Shown here piece by piece: positions 8,586-16,899 of a stretch of 64,000 nt of DNA (the stretch's first letter is position 1; each line of letters begins with the position of its first letter). The position numbers and the translations under genes are program-made. Below the pieces are notes generated by a model, which ran no database searches, had not been told where the DNA came from, and saw only the letters and a list, made by a program, of their open reading frames with translations. Origin of the DNA: Pseudomonas alloputida (GTDB lineage: Bacteria; Pseudomonadota; Gammaproteobacteria; Pseudomonadales; Pseudomonadaceae); NCBI RefSeq assembly GCF_021283545.2, contig NZ_CP128540.1:2515501-2579500 (forward strand). The letters are read 5' to 3'.

Positions 8586-9458
8586 TCATATGGCCTGTTG
8601 CTCGATCAACGCCAGGCACCGCTGCACGATCGGGCTCACATCACCCTTGCGCCGGCTGAGGATGATCGGGCTGACGGCGCCGCTATCAAGCAGGCCGACA
8701 TACTCGATGTCGGGACGGTGCTGCTGCTGTACCGATGCCGGTACCAGGGTCACACCGACGCCAACCGCTACCAGGCCGATGGCGGTCTGCAGTTCGTTGG
8801 CCCACTGGCTGACACGAATGCTCATGCCGTGGTGGGCGAACAGCGCCAGCACGTGGTCGGCATAGCTGGGCCGGGGATTGGCCGGGTAGAGGATGAACGC
8901 TTCGCCAGCCAACTGGGCCAGACTGAGCGGGCTGCCCGCCAGGGGGTGGCCCTTGGGCAGCACGGCCACCAGCGGGTCCTCGCACAGCACCTGCTGGTGA
9001 ATCACCGGGTCGTCGATGCGAATGCGCCCGAAGCCAATGTCGATACGCCCGCTTTTCAGCGCCTCCACCTGTTGCAAGGTGGTCATTTCGTTCAGGCCCA
9101 GTTCCAGCTCGCTGTCCTGGCGCAGCTCGCGGATCAGCTCCGGCAGCACGGTGTACAGGGTAGAGGGCGCAAAGCCGATGCCCAGCCACTGGCGCTGGCC
9201 CTGGCCGATGCGGCGGGTGTTGTCGCTGATGTTCTGCAACTGCTGCAGCACGGTGCAGGTCTGTTCGTAGAAGAAGCGGCCGGCCTCGGTCAGCCGCAGC
9301 GGACGTTCGCGCACCACCAGCAGGGTCCCGAGCTGGTCCTCCAGCTGGCTGATCTGCCGGCTCAGGGGTGGCTGGGCGATGTGCAGCAGCTCGGCGGCGC
9401 GGGTGAAGTTCAGGGTCTCGGCCAAGACTTTGAAGTAACGCAGGTGGCGCAGCTCCAT
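8586..9458 (-). CDS. catR: LysR-type activator of the cat operon, CatR
   Basis: LysR-type regulator of 290 residues that activates catBCA in response to cis,cis-muconate. The winged helix-turn-helix is at residues 1-60 (MELRHLRYFKVLAETLNFTR, then AAELLHIAQPPLSRQI), followed by a two-lobed effector-binding domain. The start at 9458 is chosen because GGAGG lies just upstream and the homologous CatR/ClcR proteins begin MELRHLRYF; the in-frame extension to 9536 would cover the operator. It is transcribed divergently from catB with a 135-base shared control region, the usual arrangement in P. putida. Confidence 0.93.
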   Translation of the reverse strand: MELRHLRYFKVLAETLNFTRAAELLHIAQPPLSRQISQLEDQLGTLLVVRERPLRLTEAGRFFYEQTCTVLQQLQNISDNTRRIGQGQRQWLGIGFAPSTLYTVLPELIRELRQDSELELGLNEMTTLQQVEALKSGRIDIGFGRIRIDDPVIHQQVLCEDPLVAVLPKGHPLAGSPLSLAQLAGEAFILYPANPRPSYADHVLALFAHHGMSIRVSQWANELQTAIGLVAVGVGVTLVPASVQQQHRPDIEYVGLLDSGAVSPIILSRRKGDVSPIVQRCLALIEQQAI

Positions 9459-9593
9459 CAGACCTCCAGGGTATGGTGGGAGATTCATTTGATATTGGAC
9501 GGTCGTCAGGGTCTCGCGCAATCCTTCAGCAATCAAGTAAACGCATCACTCGGGCCTGCAACTGAAAGCCCGACCTGACGGGACCTGGCAACA
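9459..9593. promoter_or_regulatory. catR-catBCA divergent promoter and CatR operator
   Basis: Intergenic control region between two divergent start codons. Near catR it contains the element ACCTCC-N8-GGTGGG type sequence (CCTCCAGGGTATGGTGGG, 9463-9481), which matches what I remember as the CatR repression binding site with a LysR T-N11-A core. The weaker activation site would lie between it and the catB promoter. Exact -35 and -10 boxes are not assigned. Confidence 0.7.
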
Positions 9594-10715
9594 ATGACAA
9601 GCGTGCTGATTGAACACATAGATGCAATTATCGTCGATCTCCCGACCATTCGCCCGCACAAGCTGGCGATGCACACCATGCAGCAGCAGACCCTGGTGGT
9701 ATTGCGACTGCGCTGCAGCGATGGCGTGGAAGGCATCGGTGAAGCCACCACCATCGGTGGCCTGGCGTATGGCTACGAAAGCCCCGAAGGGATCAAGGCC
9801 AACATCGACGCGTACCTCGCCCCAGCGTTGATTGGCCTGCCGGCAGACAACATCAATGCCGCCATGCTCAAGCTGGACAAGCTGGCCAAGGGCAACACCT
9901 TCGCCAAGTCCGGCATCGAAAGCGCCTTGCTCGACGCCCAGGGCAAACGCCTGGGCCTGCCGGTCAGCGAACTGCTGGGTGGCCGCGTGCGTGACAGCCT
10001 GGAAGTGGCCTGGACCCTGGCCAGCGGCGACACCGCCCGCGACATCGCCGAAGCACAGCACATGCTGGACATTCGCCGGCACCGCGTGTTCAAGCTGAAA
10101 ATCGGCGCCAACCCGGTGGCGCAGGACCTCAAGCACGTGGTCGCGATCAAGCGCGAGCTGGGTGACAGCGCCAGCGTGCGGGTCGACGTCAACCAGTACT
10201 GGGACGAGTCCCAGGCCATCCGCGCCTGCCAGGTATTGGGCGACAACGGCATCGACCTGATCGAGCAGCCGATTTCGCGCATCAACCGCGCTGGCCAGGT
10301 GCGCCTGAACCAGCGCAGTCCGGCTCCGATCATGGCCGATGAGTCGATCGAAAGCGTCGAGGACGCCTTCAGCCTGGCCGCCGACGGCGCCGCCAGCATC
10401 TTCGCCCTGAAAATCGCCAAGAATGGTGGCCCGCGCGCGGTTCTGCGCACTGCACAGATCGCCGAGGCCGCTGGCATCGCCTTGTACGGCGGCACCATGC
10501 TCGAAGGTTCGATCGGCACCCTGGCTTCGGCTCATGCATTCCTCACCCTGCGCCAGCTCACCTGGGGTACAGAGCTGTTCGGGCCGCTGCTGCTGACCGA
10601 GGAGATCGTCAACGAGCCGCCGCAATACCGCGACTTCCAGCTGCACATCCCCCACACCCCAGGCCTGGGCCTGACGTTGGACGAACAGCGCCTGGCGCGC
10701 TTCGCCCGTCGCTGA
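9594..10715 (+). CDS. catB: Muconate cycloisomerase (muconate-lactonizing enzyme)
   Basis: Mn/Mg-dependent enolase-superfamily enzyme of 373 residues converting cis,cis-muconate to (+)-muconolactone in the catechol branch of the 3-oxoadipate pathway. All catalytic positions of the well-studied P. putida enzyme are present at the same numbers: K167 and K169 (FKLKIG), metal ligands D198, E224 and D249 (VDVN, IEQP, ADES), and K273 (LKIAKNGG). The N-terminus MTSVLIEHIDAIIVDLPTIR is near-identical to the known protein. First gene of catBCA, followed by catC after 21 bases. Confidence 0.97.
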   Translation: MTSVLIEHIDAIIVDLPTIRPHKLAMHTMQQQTLVVLRLRCSDGVEGIGEATTIGGLAYGYESPEGIKANIDAYLAPALIGLPADNINAAMLKLDKLAKGNTFAKSGIESALLDAQGKRLGLPVSELLGGRVRDSLEVAWTLASGDTARDIAEAQHMLDIRRHRVFKLKIGANPVAQDLKHVVAIKRELGDSASVRVDVNQYWDESQAIRACQVLGDNGIDLIEQPISRINRAGQVRLNQRSPAPIMADESIESVEDAFSLAADGAASIFALKIAKNGGPRAVLRTAQIAEAAGIALYGGTMLEGSIGTLASAHAFLTLRQLTWGTELFGPLLLTEEIVNEPPQYRDFQLHIPHTPGLGLTLDEQRLARFARR

Positions 10716-10736
10716 TCAGCAATCAAGGAGATAACC

Positions 10737-11027
10737 ATGTTGTTCCACGTGAAGATGACCGTGAAGCTGCCGGTCGACATGGACCCGGCCAAGGCCGCCC
10801 AGCTCAAGGCCGACGAAAAGGAACTGGCCCAGCGCCTGCAGCGCGAAGGCATCTGGCGTCACCTGTGGCGCATTGCCGGGCATTACGCCAACTACAGCGT
10901 GTTCGATGTGCCCAGCGTCGAGGCATTGCATGACACGCTGATGCAGCTGCCGCTGTTCCCGTACATGGATATCGAGGTCGACGGCCTGTGTCGGCATCCC
11001 TCGTCTATTCACAGCGACGATCGCTGA
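10737..11027 (+). CDS. catC: Muconolactone delta-isomerase
   Basis: Small 96-residue enzyme that isomerises (+)-muconolactone to 3-oxoadipate enol-lactone; active as a decamer of ferredoxin-like subunits in known homologues. The sequence starts MLFHVKMTVKLPVDMDPAKA, full length for the family, and keeps the central WRHLWRIAGHYANYSVFDV segment. AAGGAG sits 6 bases before the ATG. It lies between catB and catA in the operon. Confidence 0.95.
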   Translation: MLFHVKMTVKLPVDMDPAKAAQLKADEKELAQRLQREGIWRHLWRIAGHYANYSVFDVPSVEALHDTLMQLPLFPYMDIEVDGLCRHPSSIHSDDR

Positions 11028-11070
11028 TTCGCACCTGTATGCCTGACAAGAACAATACGAGGTAAGCACG

Positions 11071-12006
11071 ATGACCGTGAAAATTTCCCACACTGCCGAC
11101 ATTCAAGCCTTCTTCAACCGGGTAGCTGGCCTGGACCATGCCGAAGGAAACCCGCGCTTCAAGCAGATCATTCTGCGCGTGCTGCAAGACACCGCCCGCC
11201 TGATCGAAGACCTGGAGATTACCGAGGACGAGTTCTGGCACGCCGTCGACTACCTCAACCGCCTGGGCGGCCGTAACGAGGCAGGCCTGCTGGCTGCTGG
11301 CCTGGGTATCGAGCACTTCCTCGACCTGCTGCAGGATGCCAAGGATGCCGAAGCCGGCCTTGGCGGCGGCACCCCGCGCACCATCGAAGGCCCGTTGTAC
11401 GTTGCCGGGGCGCCGCTGGCCCAGGGCGAAGCGCGCATGGACGACGGCACTGACCCAGGCGTGGTGATGTTCCTTCAGGGCCAGGTGTTCGATGCCGACG
11501 GCAAGCCGTTGGCCGGTGCCACCGTCGACCTGTGGCACGCCAATACCCAGGGCACCTATTCGTACTTCGATTCGACCCAGTCCGAGTTCAACCTGCGTCG
11601 GCGTATCATCACCGATGCCGAGGGCCGCTACCGCGCGCGCTCGATCGTGCCGTCCGGGTATGGCTGCGACCCGCAGGGCCCAACCCAGGAATGCCTGGAC
11701 CTGCTCGGCCGCCACGGCCAGCGCCCGGCGCACGTGCACTTCTTCATCTCGGCACCGGGGCACCGCCACCTGACCACGCAGATCAACTTTGCTGGCGACA
11801 AGTACCTGTGGGACGACTTTGCCTATGCCACCCGCGACGGGCTGATCGGCGAACTGCGTTTTGTCGAGGATGCGGCGGCGGCGCGCGACCGCGGTGTGCA
11901 AGGCGAGCGCTTTGCCGAGCTGTCATTCGACTTCCGCTTGCAGGGTGCCAAGTCGCCTGACGCCGAGGCGCGAAGCCATCGGCCGCGGGCGTTGCAGGAG
12001 GGCTGA
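11071..12006 (+). CDS. catA: Catechol 1,2-dioxygenase
   Basis: Non-heme Fe(III) intradiol dioxygenase of 311 residues opening catechol to cis,cis-muconate, the inducer of CatR. Iron ligands are visible as the Tyr in GTYSYFD (163 or 165), Y197 in VPSGYGCDPQGPT, and H221/H223 in RPAHVHFF. The N-terminal helical linker domain (residues 1-105) that forms the dimer interface is complete. Last gene of catBCA, followed by a terminator 26 bases after the stop. Confidence 0.97.
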   Translation: MTVKISHTADIQAFFNRVAGLDHAEGNPRFKQIILRVLQDTARLIEDLEITEDEFWHAVDYLNRLGGRNEAGLLAAGLGIEHFLDLLQDAKDAEAGLGGGTPRTIEGPLYVAGAPLAQGEARMDDGTDPGVVMFLQGQVFDADGKPLAGATVDLWHANTQGTYSYFDSTQSEFNLRRRIITDAEGRYRARSIVPSGYGCDPQGPTQECLDLLGRHGQRPAHVHFFISAPGHRHLTTQINFAGDKYLWDDFAYATRDGLIGELRFVEDAAAARDRGVQGERFAELSFDFRLQGAKSPDAEARSHRPRALQEG

Positions 12007-12032
12007 GTTCGAGGTTATGTCACTGTGATTTT

Positions 12033-12071
12033 GCCTGGGGCTTTCCGTGCGGGGAGGCCTCGGGCTTTTTG
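12033..12071 (+). terminator. catBCA terminator
   Basis: CCTGGGGCTTTCC, short loop GTGC, GGGGAGGCCTCGGG forms a 13-bp stem (some G-T pairs) followed by CTTTTTG. It directly follows catA. Confidence 0.75.
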
Positions 12072-12122
12072 TCGCCAGGGGCGGGTGATCTAGAATCGTC
12101 TTTTTGTTCAGGCCCCCACACC

Positions 12123-12617
12123 ATGCTCCCCATCGCGCTGCTGCCAACCACCATCGACCAGGCGTCGCTGATCCGCAATCTCTACCAGTTCTATTGCTAC
12201 GAGTCCTCCGACTGGGAGCAGGAAGACGTCGAGGCGGACGGCCGTTTCTACATCCACGAGGAGCACCTGCAACGCTACTGGCAGGACGACGGCTGGGGCG
12301 CGTATCTGGTGCTGGTGGACGGCTTCATCGCCGGCTTCGTGCTGGTCGAGCGCAGCGAGCTGCCTGGCATCGTTGCGCAGGAGCTTGCCGACCTGTTCAT
12401 CTTGAAGAAGTACCGTCGCCAGGGCATCGGCCGAGCGGTGGCGTTGCAGTTGCTGGGGGGCGAGGGTGACTGGCTGCTGCGTTGCTACGCACAGGATCTG
12501 CCCGCCGTGGCTTTCTGCAATGCCGTGCTGGCGAGCCTGCCGCGGCCGGCGCAGGCTATCGCCCTGGGGGATGAGCCGGACTTGCTCAACTTCCTGGTGA
12601 CCGGCACCCGCCATTGA
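12123..12617 (+). CDS. GNAT-family N-acetyltransferase
   Basis: Acetyl-CoA-dependent acyltransferase fold of 164 residues; substrate unknown. The acetyl-CoA pyrophosphate loop is RRQGIGRA (about residues 98-105), preceded by the beta-4 strand ELADLFILKKY. The N-terminus MLPIALLPTTIDQASLIRNLYQFYCYESSDW is typical of a small uncharacterised proteobacterial subgroup. The ATG at 12123 is preferred over an upstream in-frame start that would run into the cat terminator. Stands alone between the cat operon and the c-di-GMP gene. Confidence 0.75.
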   Translation: MLPIALLPTTIDQASLIRNLYQFYCYESSDWEQEDVEADGRFYIHEEHLQRYWQDDGWGAYLVLVDGFIAGFVLVERSELPGIVAQELADLFILKKYRRQGIGRAVALQLLGGEGDWLLRCYAQDLPAVAFCNAVLASLPRPAQAIALGDEPDLLNFLVTGTRH

Positions 12618-12659
12618 GAGCGGGGTGCTTTCGTTCGTCCAGATAAGGGATAGCGCCAT

Positions 12660-12681
12660 TTTTGTGATGTGCTTCACAAAA
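12660..12681. promoter_or_regulatory. Crp/Vfr-type binding site
   Basis: TTTTGTGA, six bases TGTGCT, TCACAAAA is a perfect 8-bp inverted repeat that contains the full Crp/Vfr consensus TGTGA-N6-TCACA. A possible -10 box CATAAT lies at 12695-12700, so the site would be centred about 36-41 bases before the start of transcription of the c-di-GMP enzyme gene. Confidence 0.65.
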
Positions 12682-12718
12682 TGCTCGCGAGCGGCATAAT
12701 GCCACCATCGCTTTCCAA

Positions 12719-12749
12719 GACCCGGCCGCCGCTTGCCGGGGTCCCTTTT
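12719..12749 (+). terminator. Hairpin with T run in the leader of the PAS-GGDEF-EAL gene
   Basis: GACCCGGC, 8-base loop, GCCGGGGTC (one bulged G) followed by CCTTTTC. It may end the acetyltransferase transcript, but it also lies downstream of the predicted promoter at 12695-12700, so it could act as a leader attenuator. Confidence 0.5.
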
Positions 12750-12778
12750 CATGCGCTTCGAAGGTTCAGGTAAAGTTC

Positions 12779-14878
12779 ATGTCGCTCGCAGCAAACCCCG
12801 ACATCATGTACCGGCTGTTGATCCAGAGCGTGGTGGATTATGCCATCTACCTGCTCACCCCTGAAGGTATCGTCGCCAACTGGAACCCTGGCGCCCAGCG
12901 CGCCAAGGGGTACCGTGCCGAGGAAATCGTCGGCCAGCACTACTCGTTGTTCTACACCGATGCCGAGCGCGCAGCCGGGTTGCCGGCATTCAACCTGGAG
13001 CAGGCGCGCAGCACCGGACGCTTTGAAGAAACGGGCGCACGCCTGCGCAAGGACGGCACGGCCTTCCACGCCCATGTGGTCATCGAAGCGGTGTACGACG
13101 ATGCCGGGCAACTGGTGGGTTTCGCCAAGGTCACCCGCGACATTTCCGAACGCCACCGCCAGGAGCTCGAACTGCTGCAGGCCAAAGAGCTGGCCGAGCA
13201 GTACAGCCAGGAAATGGCCAAGCTTTCGCAGTTTCTCGATTCGGTCATTGCCAACATTCCCGCGAGCGTCATCGTCCAGGACCTGGAAAGCCAGCGCATC
13301 CTGTTGGCCAATCAGCAGGCCGAACGTCTGTTCGGCGGGCCTCAGCACAGCATGATCGGCCAGTTGCCCAGGGAATGCCTGGCACCGGCTGCCGGTGACT
13401 ATCTGGAGCAGCAATTCGTGCGGGGTGCCCGCAGCACCAAGGGGCACGCCGCCGAAACCCGCGTCGACACCGCCCGCGGCCCACGCACACTGCGTAGCCG
13501 TACCCTGCTCAGTCAAAACCGCGAAGGGCAGGCCGATTACGTGTTGTTCGTGGCTGAAGACGCCACCGAAGAGCTGGCCGCCCATGCGCAGATCCACCAC
13601 ATGGCGCACCATGACGCGCTCACCGGGTTGCCCAACCGTACGCTGTTCCACGAACGGCTACGCCAGGCCCTGTTGCGCGGCAGCGAAAACGCCAAGCTGA
13701 CGGCTGCCCTGTGCCTGGACCTGGACAACTTCAAGAACATCAACGACTCCCTTGGCCATGCGTTTGGTGACAAGTTGCTACGCGAGTTGGGCAAGCGTCT
13801 GCGCCGCGAACTGCGTGAGCACGACACCTTGGCCCGCCTGGGTGGCGACGAGTTTGCCGTGGTGCTGACGGGCCTGGAGGGGCGGGATGCCGCGTGCAAT
13901 ACCGCGCAGCGCCTGATCAAGGCCATCAGCCCGCCGTTCCGGATCGAAGGGCATCAGTTCGCGGTGGGGGTGAGCATCGGCATCGCCATCGCGCCTGATG
14001 ACCATGACCAGGCAGAGCAACTGCTGGGCTACGCTGACATGGCGCTGTACCAGGCCAAGCGTAACGGCCGTAATCGTTATGAATGCTTCGATGTCGAACT
14101 GGACGTTGCCGCCCGCCAGCGCCGCCTGGTGGAAACCGACCTGCGCACAGCGCTGCACCTGGGGCAGTTGCAGTTGCACTACCAGCCGGTAGTCGATCAT
14201 CAGACCAGCAGCGTTACCGGTTATGAGGCGCTGCTGCGCTGGGAACACCCGACCCGTGGCATGGTCATGCCGATGGACTTCATCCCCATTGCTGAAGAAA
14301 CCGGGTTGATCCACGAGCTGGGCAACCGTGCGCTGAACCTGGCCTGCCAGGAGGCGGCCAGTTGGGACAGTGAGCAGACGGTGTCGGTCAACCTGTCGGC
14401 GGTGCAGTTCAAGAACGGCGATCTGGTGCATACCGTCGCCCTCGCGCTGGCCGACTCGGGCCTGCCGCCGCAGCGGCTGGAGCTGGAAATTACCGAGTCG
14501 GTACTGCTGGGCAACAGCGAGGAGAACGTGCGCACCTTGCGCGCGCTGAAAGACCTGGGCGTGTCCATTTCACTGGATGACTTTGGTACCGGCTACTCAT
14601 CGTTGGGCTACCTGCGTTCGTTCCCGTTCGACCGGATCAAGATCGACAAGTCGTTCGTGCATGACATGTGCGACAGCCGCGAGGCCATGTCGATCATTCG
14701 CGCCATTACCGAGCTGTCCAACAGCCTGATGATCAAGATCACGGCTGAAGGCGTGGAGTCGGAGGAGCAGATGCGCCGGCTCGCGGCGGAAGGCTGTTCG
14801 CACTTCCAGGGCTACTTTTACGGGCGGCCGGCACCGGCGAGCGAGCGGTTGAAGCAGGTCATCACCCAAGAACAATGA
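12779..14878 (+). CDS. PAS-PAS-GGDEF-EAL c-di-GMP signalling protein
   Basis: Soluble 699-residue protein without predicted membrane segments. Two PAS domains (about 8-125 and 155-265, with a short coiled-coil between) precede a GGDEF domain with RLGGDEF at 355-359 and an EAL domain with YEALLRW at 483-485. The inhibitory I-site RxxD is present five residues before GGDEF (REHD). EAL catalytic motifs are all kept: NLSAVQF, ELEITES, LDDFGTGYSS, IKIDKSF, TAEGVES and QGYFYGRP. So it could make and break c-di-GMP, with the PAS domains sensing redox, light or a ligand. It is preceded by a Crp/Vfr-type site. The net activity cannot be told from sequence. Confidence 0.9.
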   Translation: MSLAANPDIMYRLLIQSVVDYAIYLLTPEGIVANWNPGAQRAKGYRAEEIVGQHYSLFYTDAERAAGLPAFNLEQARSTGRFEETGARLRKDGTAFHAHVVIEAVYDDAGQLVGFAKVTRDISERHRQELELLQAKELAEQYSQEMAKLSQFLDSVIANIPASVIVQDLESQRILLANQQAERLFGGPQHSMIGQLPRECLAPAAGDYLEQQFVRGARSTKGHAAETRVDTARGPRTLRSRTLLSQNREGQADYVLFVAEDATEELAAHAQIHHMAHHDALTGLPNRTLFHERLRQALLRGSENAKLTAALCLDLDNFKNINDSLGHAFGDKLLRELGKRLRRELREHDTLARLGGDEFAVVLTGLEGRDAACNTAQRLIKAISPPFRIEGHQFAVGVSIGIAIAPDDHDQAEQLLGYADMALYQAKRNGRNRYECFDVELDVAARQRRLVETDLRTALHLGQLQLHYQPVVDHQTSSVTGYEALLRWEHPTRGMVMPMDFIPIAEETGLIHELGNRALNLACQEAASWDSEQTVSVNLSAVQFKNGDLVHTVALALADSGLPPQRLELEITESVLLGNSEENVRTLRALKDLGVSISLDDFGTGYSSLGYLRSFPFDRIKIDKSFVHDMCDSREAMSIIRAITELSNSLMIKITAEGVESEEQMRRLAAEGCSHFQGYFYGRPAPASERLKQVITQEQ

Positions 14879-14892
14879 CTTGCGCGGCGGCC

Positions 14893-15717
14893 TCAGCTGT
14901 TCCAGTCCGGGGCAAACGGCGGGCTGACCACGCGCTGGTCTTTCGGCAGCCCGGCAATGGCTGTGCGGTCTTCGTCATCCAGCGGCACGGTCAACGCGGC
15001 CAGGTTGGCCAGCTGGTTTTCGCGGCTGCTGGCTTTGGGGATCGCCGCCACGCCGTCCTGGTCCAGCAGCCATTTCAGCGCCACCTGGCTGGGCAGCACG
15101 CCATGCTTGCGGGCGATCGCCTGGATCACCGGCTGCGCCGCTGCCTGGCCGCGTGCCAGCGGGGTGTAGGCGGTGAGCAACAGGTCATGGCCGCGGGCGA
15201 AGTCGAGTAGCGGTTGCTGGCTGAGCAGAACATGGTATTCCACCTGAATTGCCGACAACGGCGCGCCCAGGGTTTCCACCACCTGGCGCAGTAACCCCAA
15301 TGGGAAGTTGGCCACGCCAATGTGGCGCGCCTTGCCTTCGTCACGCAGGGCTACCAGGGTGTCGATGCTGCGGGCCAGGTCCCAGTCGGTGCCTGGCCAG
15401 TGGATGTGGAACAGGTCGACCTGTTCGGTACCCAGCGCGCGCAGGCTGTCTTCCAGCGACTGACGCATGGCTTTAGGCTCCAGGCGGTCCCACCAGACCT
15501 TGGTGGTCAGGTGGATCTGCTCGCGTGGCACGTCGCTGTCGCGCAGCGCCTGGCCAACGGCTGCTTCGTTTTCGTAGGCGGTGGCGGTGTCGATGTGCCG
15601 GTAACCCACGTCCAGTGCCTGGCGCACGGCCTGGGTGCATTCACTGCCGGTCATTGGCCAGGTGCCCAGGCCGATGGCGGGCAGGTCCAGGCCGGTGCGG
15701 GTGCTGAGCCTTTGCAT
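14893..15717 (-). CDS. Aldo/keto reductase
   Basis: NADPH-dependent TIM-barrel reductase of 274 residues, AKR5-like (2,5-diketo-gluconate reductase/DkgB type). Catalytic tetrad members are visible: D in GYRHIDTATAYENE with Y, K in HLTTKVWWD, and H in DLFHIHWPG; the C-terminal NADP motif is IPKASSRENQLANL. ATG at 15717 has AAGGA upstream on the minus strand; an in-frame extension to 15780 lacks one. It converges on the c-di-GMP gene with only 14 bases between stops and is divergent from the DMT transporter. Confidence 0.85.
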   Translation of the reverse strand: MQRLSTRTGLDLPAIGLGTWPMTGSECTQAVRQALDVGYRHIDTATAYENEAAVGQALRDSDVPREQIHLTTKVWWDRLEPKAMRQSLEDSLRALGTEQVDLFHIHWPGTDWDLARSIDTLVALRDEGKARHIGVANFPLGLLRQVVETLGAPLSAIQVEYHVLLSQQPLLDFARGHDLLLTAYTPLARGQAAAQPVIQAIARKHGVLPSQVALKWLLDQDGVAAIPKASSRENQLANLAALTVPLDDEDRTAIAGLPKDQRVVSPPFAPDWNS

Positions 15718-15823
15718 GTAAATTCCTTGTAGGGTGTGCAGGGTCGGTCGATGGTCGGCGATCAACCGTGTACGGGCCATGCAGACAAGGTGGAAAGTGG
15801 TCGATCAGCGAACACAAATTGCA

Positions 15824-15838
15824 CTTGACCGGGTCAAG
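15824..15838. promoter_or_regulatory. Palindromic operator candidate CTTGACCGGGTCAAG
   Basis: Perfect 7+1+7 palindrome in the 244-base region between the divergent aldo/keto reductase and DMT transporter genes. The left arm contains a -35-like TTGACC. The regulator is unknown. Confidence 0.4.
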
Positions 15839-15961
15839 CGGCAAATGAACTTCCTTATGCTGCGGCATCTCTTCTAGAATCCCAGCTGTCACATCCGCCA
15901 GGCAATGCCTGCGCGGCCTTCCTTGGGCGGGGCATGCTGCCGCGCCGTCATCGAGAGAGCC

Positions 15962-16840
15962 ATGAGTTCCAGCACACCGCTGTCCGGCGTCAACCAACCC
16001 CTGCGCGGCATCGCGTTGGTGGTGGTGGCGACGTTCCTGTTCGCCAGCCACGATGCCTTGTCCAAATTCCTGGGTGGCCTGTACCCGATAGTCATGGTGG
16101 TGTGGGCGCGTTATGTGGTGCACACGTTGCTGATGGCCGGCATCTTCCTGCCCAAGTCTGGGCTCAACGTGTTGCGCACCCGCCGGCCGGTATTGCAGAC
16201 CTTGCGGGCCCTGAGCCTGCTGAGCACCAGCCTGCTGTTCACGACCGGCTTGCAATACCTGCCACTGGCCGAGGCCACGGCCGTCAACTTCCTTGCCCCG
16301 GTGCTGGTCACCGCGCTGTCGGCGCCGCTGCTCAAAGAGCGAGTGACAGTGGGGCAGTGGGTGGCGGTGGTGATGGGCTTTATCGGCGTGCTGGTGGTGG
16401 TGCACCCTGGCGGGGCGATGTTTACCCCGGCCATTCTGTATCCGTTCGGTTCGGCATTGGGCTTCTGCTTCTATCAGTTGCTGACGCGCATTCTGGCGGC
16501 GCACGACAGCCCGACCACCAGCAACTTCTATGCGGGGTTGTGCAACACCTTGGCAATGAGTGCGCTGGTGCCGTTCTTCTGGGAGGTGCCGCGCTGGGAT
16601 CATGCCCTGTTGATGCTGGCACTGGGCGGCTTTGGCATGACTGCGCACCTGCTGTTGACCCAGGCCTTCCGCCATGCAGCGCCGGCGTTGCTGGCGCCGT
16701 TCAGCTATTGCCAGATCGTGTTTGCCGGGTTGCTTGGCTTCGTGGTGTACAGCCAGGTGCCGGATACCCTGAGCCTGGTGGGGATTTTGGTGATCTGCCT
16801 CAGTGGGCTTGGCGCAGCCTGGATGCAGCGCGGCAAATAG
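15962..16840 (+). CDS. DMT-superfamily (EamA) metabolite exporter
   Basis: Inner-membrane protein of 292 residues with about ten hydrophobic helices arranged as two EamA repeats (about 12-145 and 158-285). The first repeat carries FASHDALSKFLGGLYPIVMVVWARY and the second ends LGFVVYSQVPDTLSLVGILVI. Such proteins export amino acids or other small metabolites; the substrate cannot be named. GAGAG before ATG 15962 supports this start over the longer in-frame one at 15905. Confidence 0.82.
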   Translation: MSSSTPLSGVNQPLRGIALVVVATFLFASHDALSKFLGGLYPIVMVVWARYVVHTLLMAGIFLPKSGLNVLRTRRPVLQTLRALSLLSTSLLFTTGLQYLPLAEATAVNFLAPVLVTALSAPLLKERVTVGQWVAVVMGFIGVLVVVHPGGAMFTPAILYPFGSALGFCFYQLLTRILAAHDSPTTSNFYAGLCNTLAMSALVPFFWEVPRWDHALLMLALGGFGMTAHLLLTQAFRHAAPALLAPFSYCQIVFAGLLGFVVYSQVPDTLSLVGILVICLSGLGAAWMQRGK

Positions 16841-16899
16841 CAGCCGCGTGCTTCAGGCTGTACGACCGATAGGCGCAGCGTTGTGCTGCGAAGAGGGCA

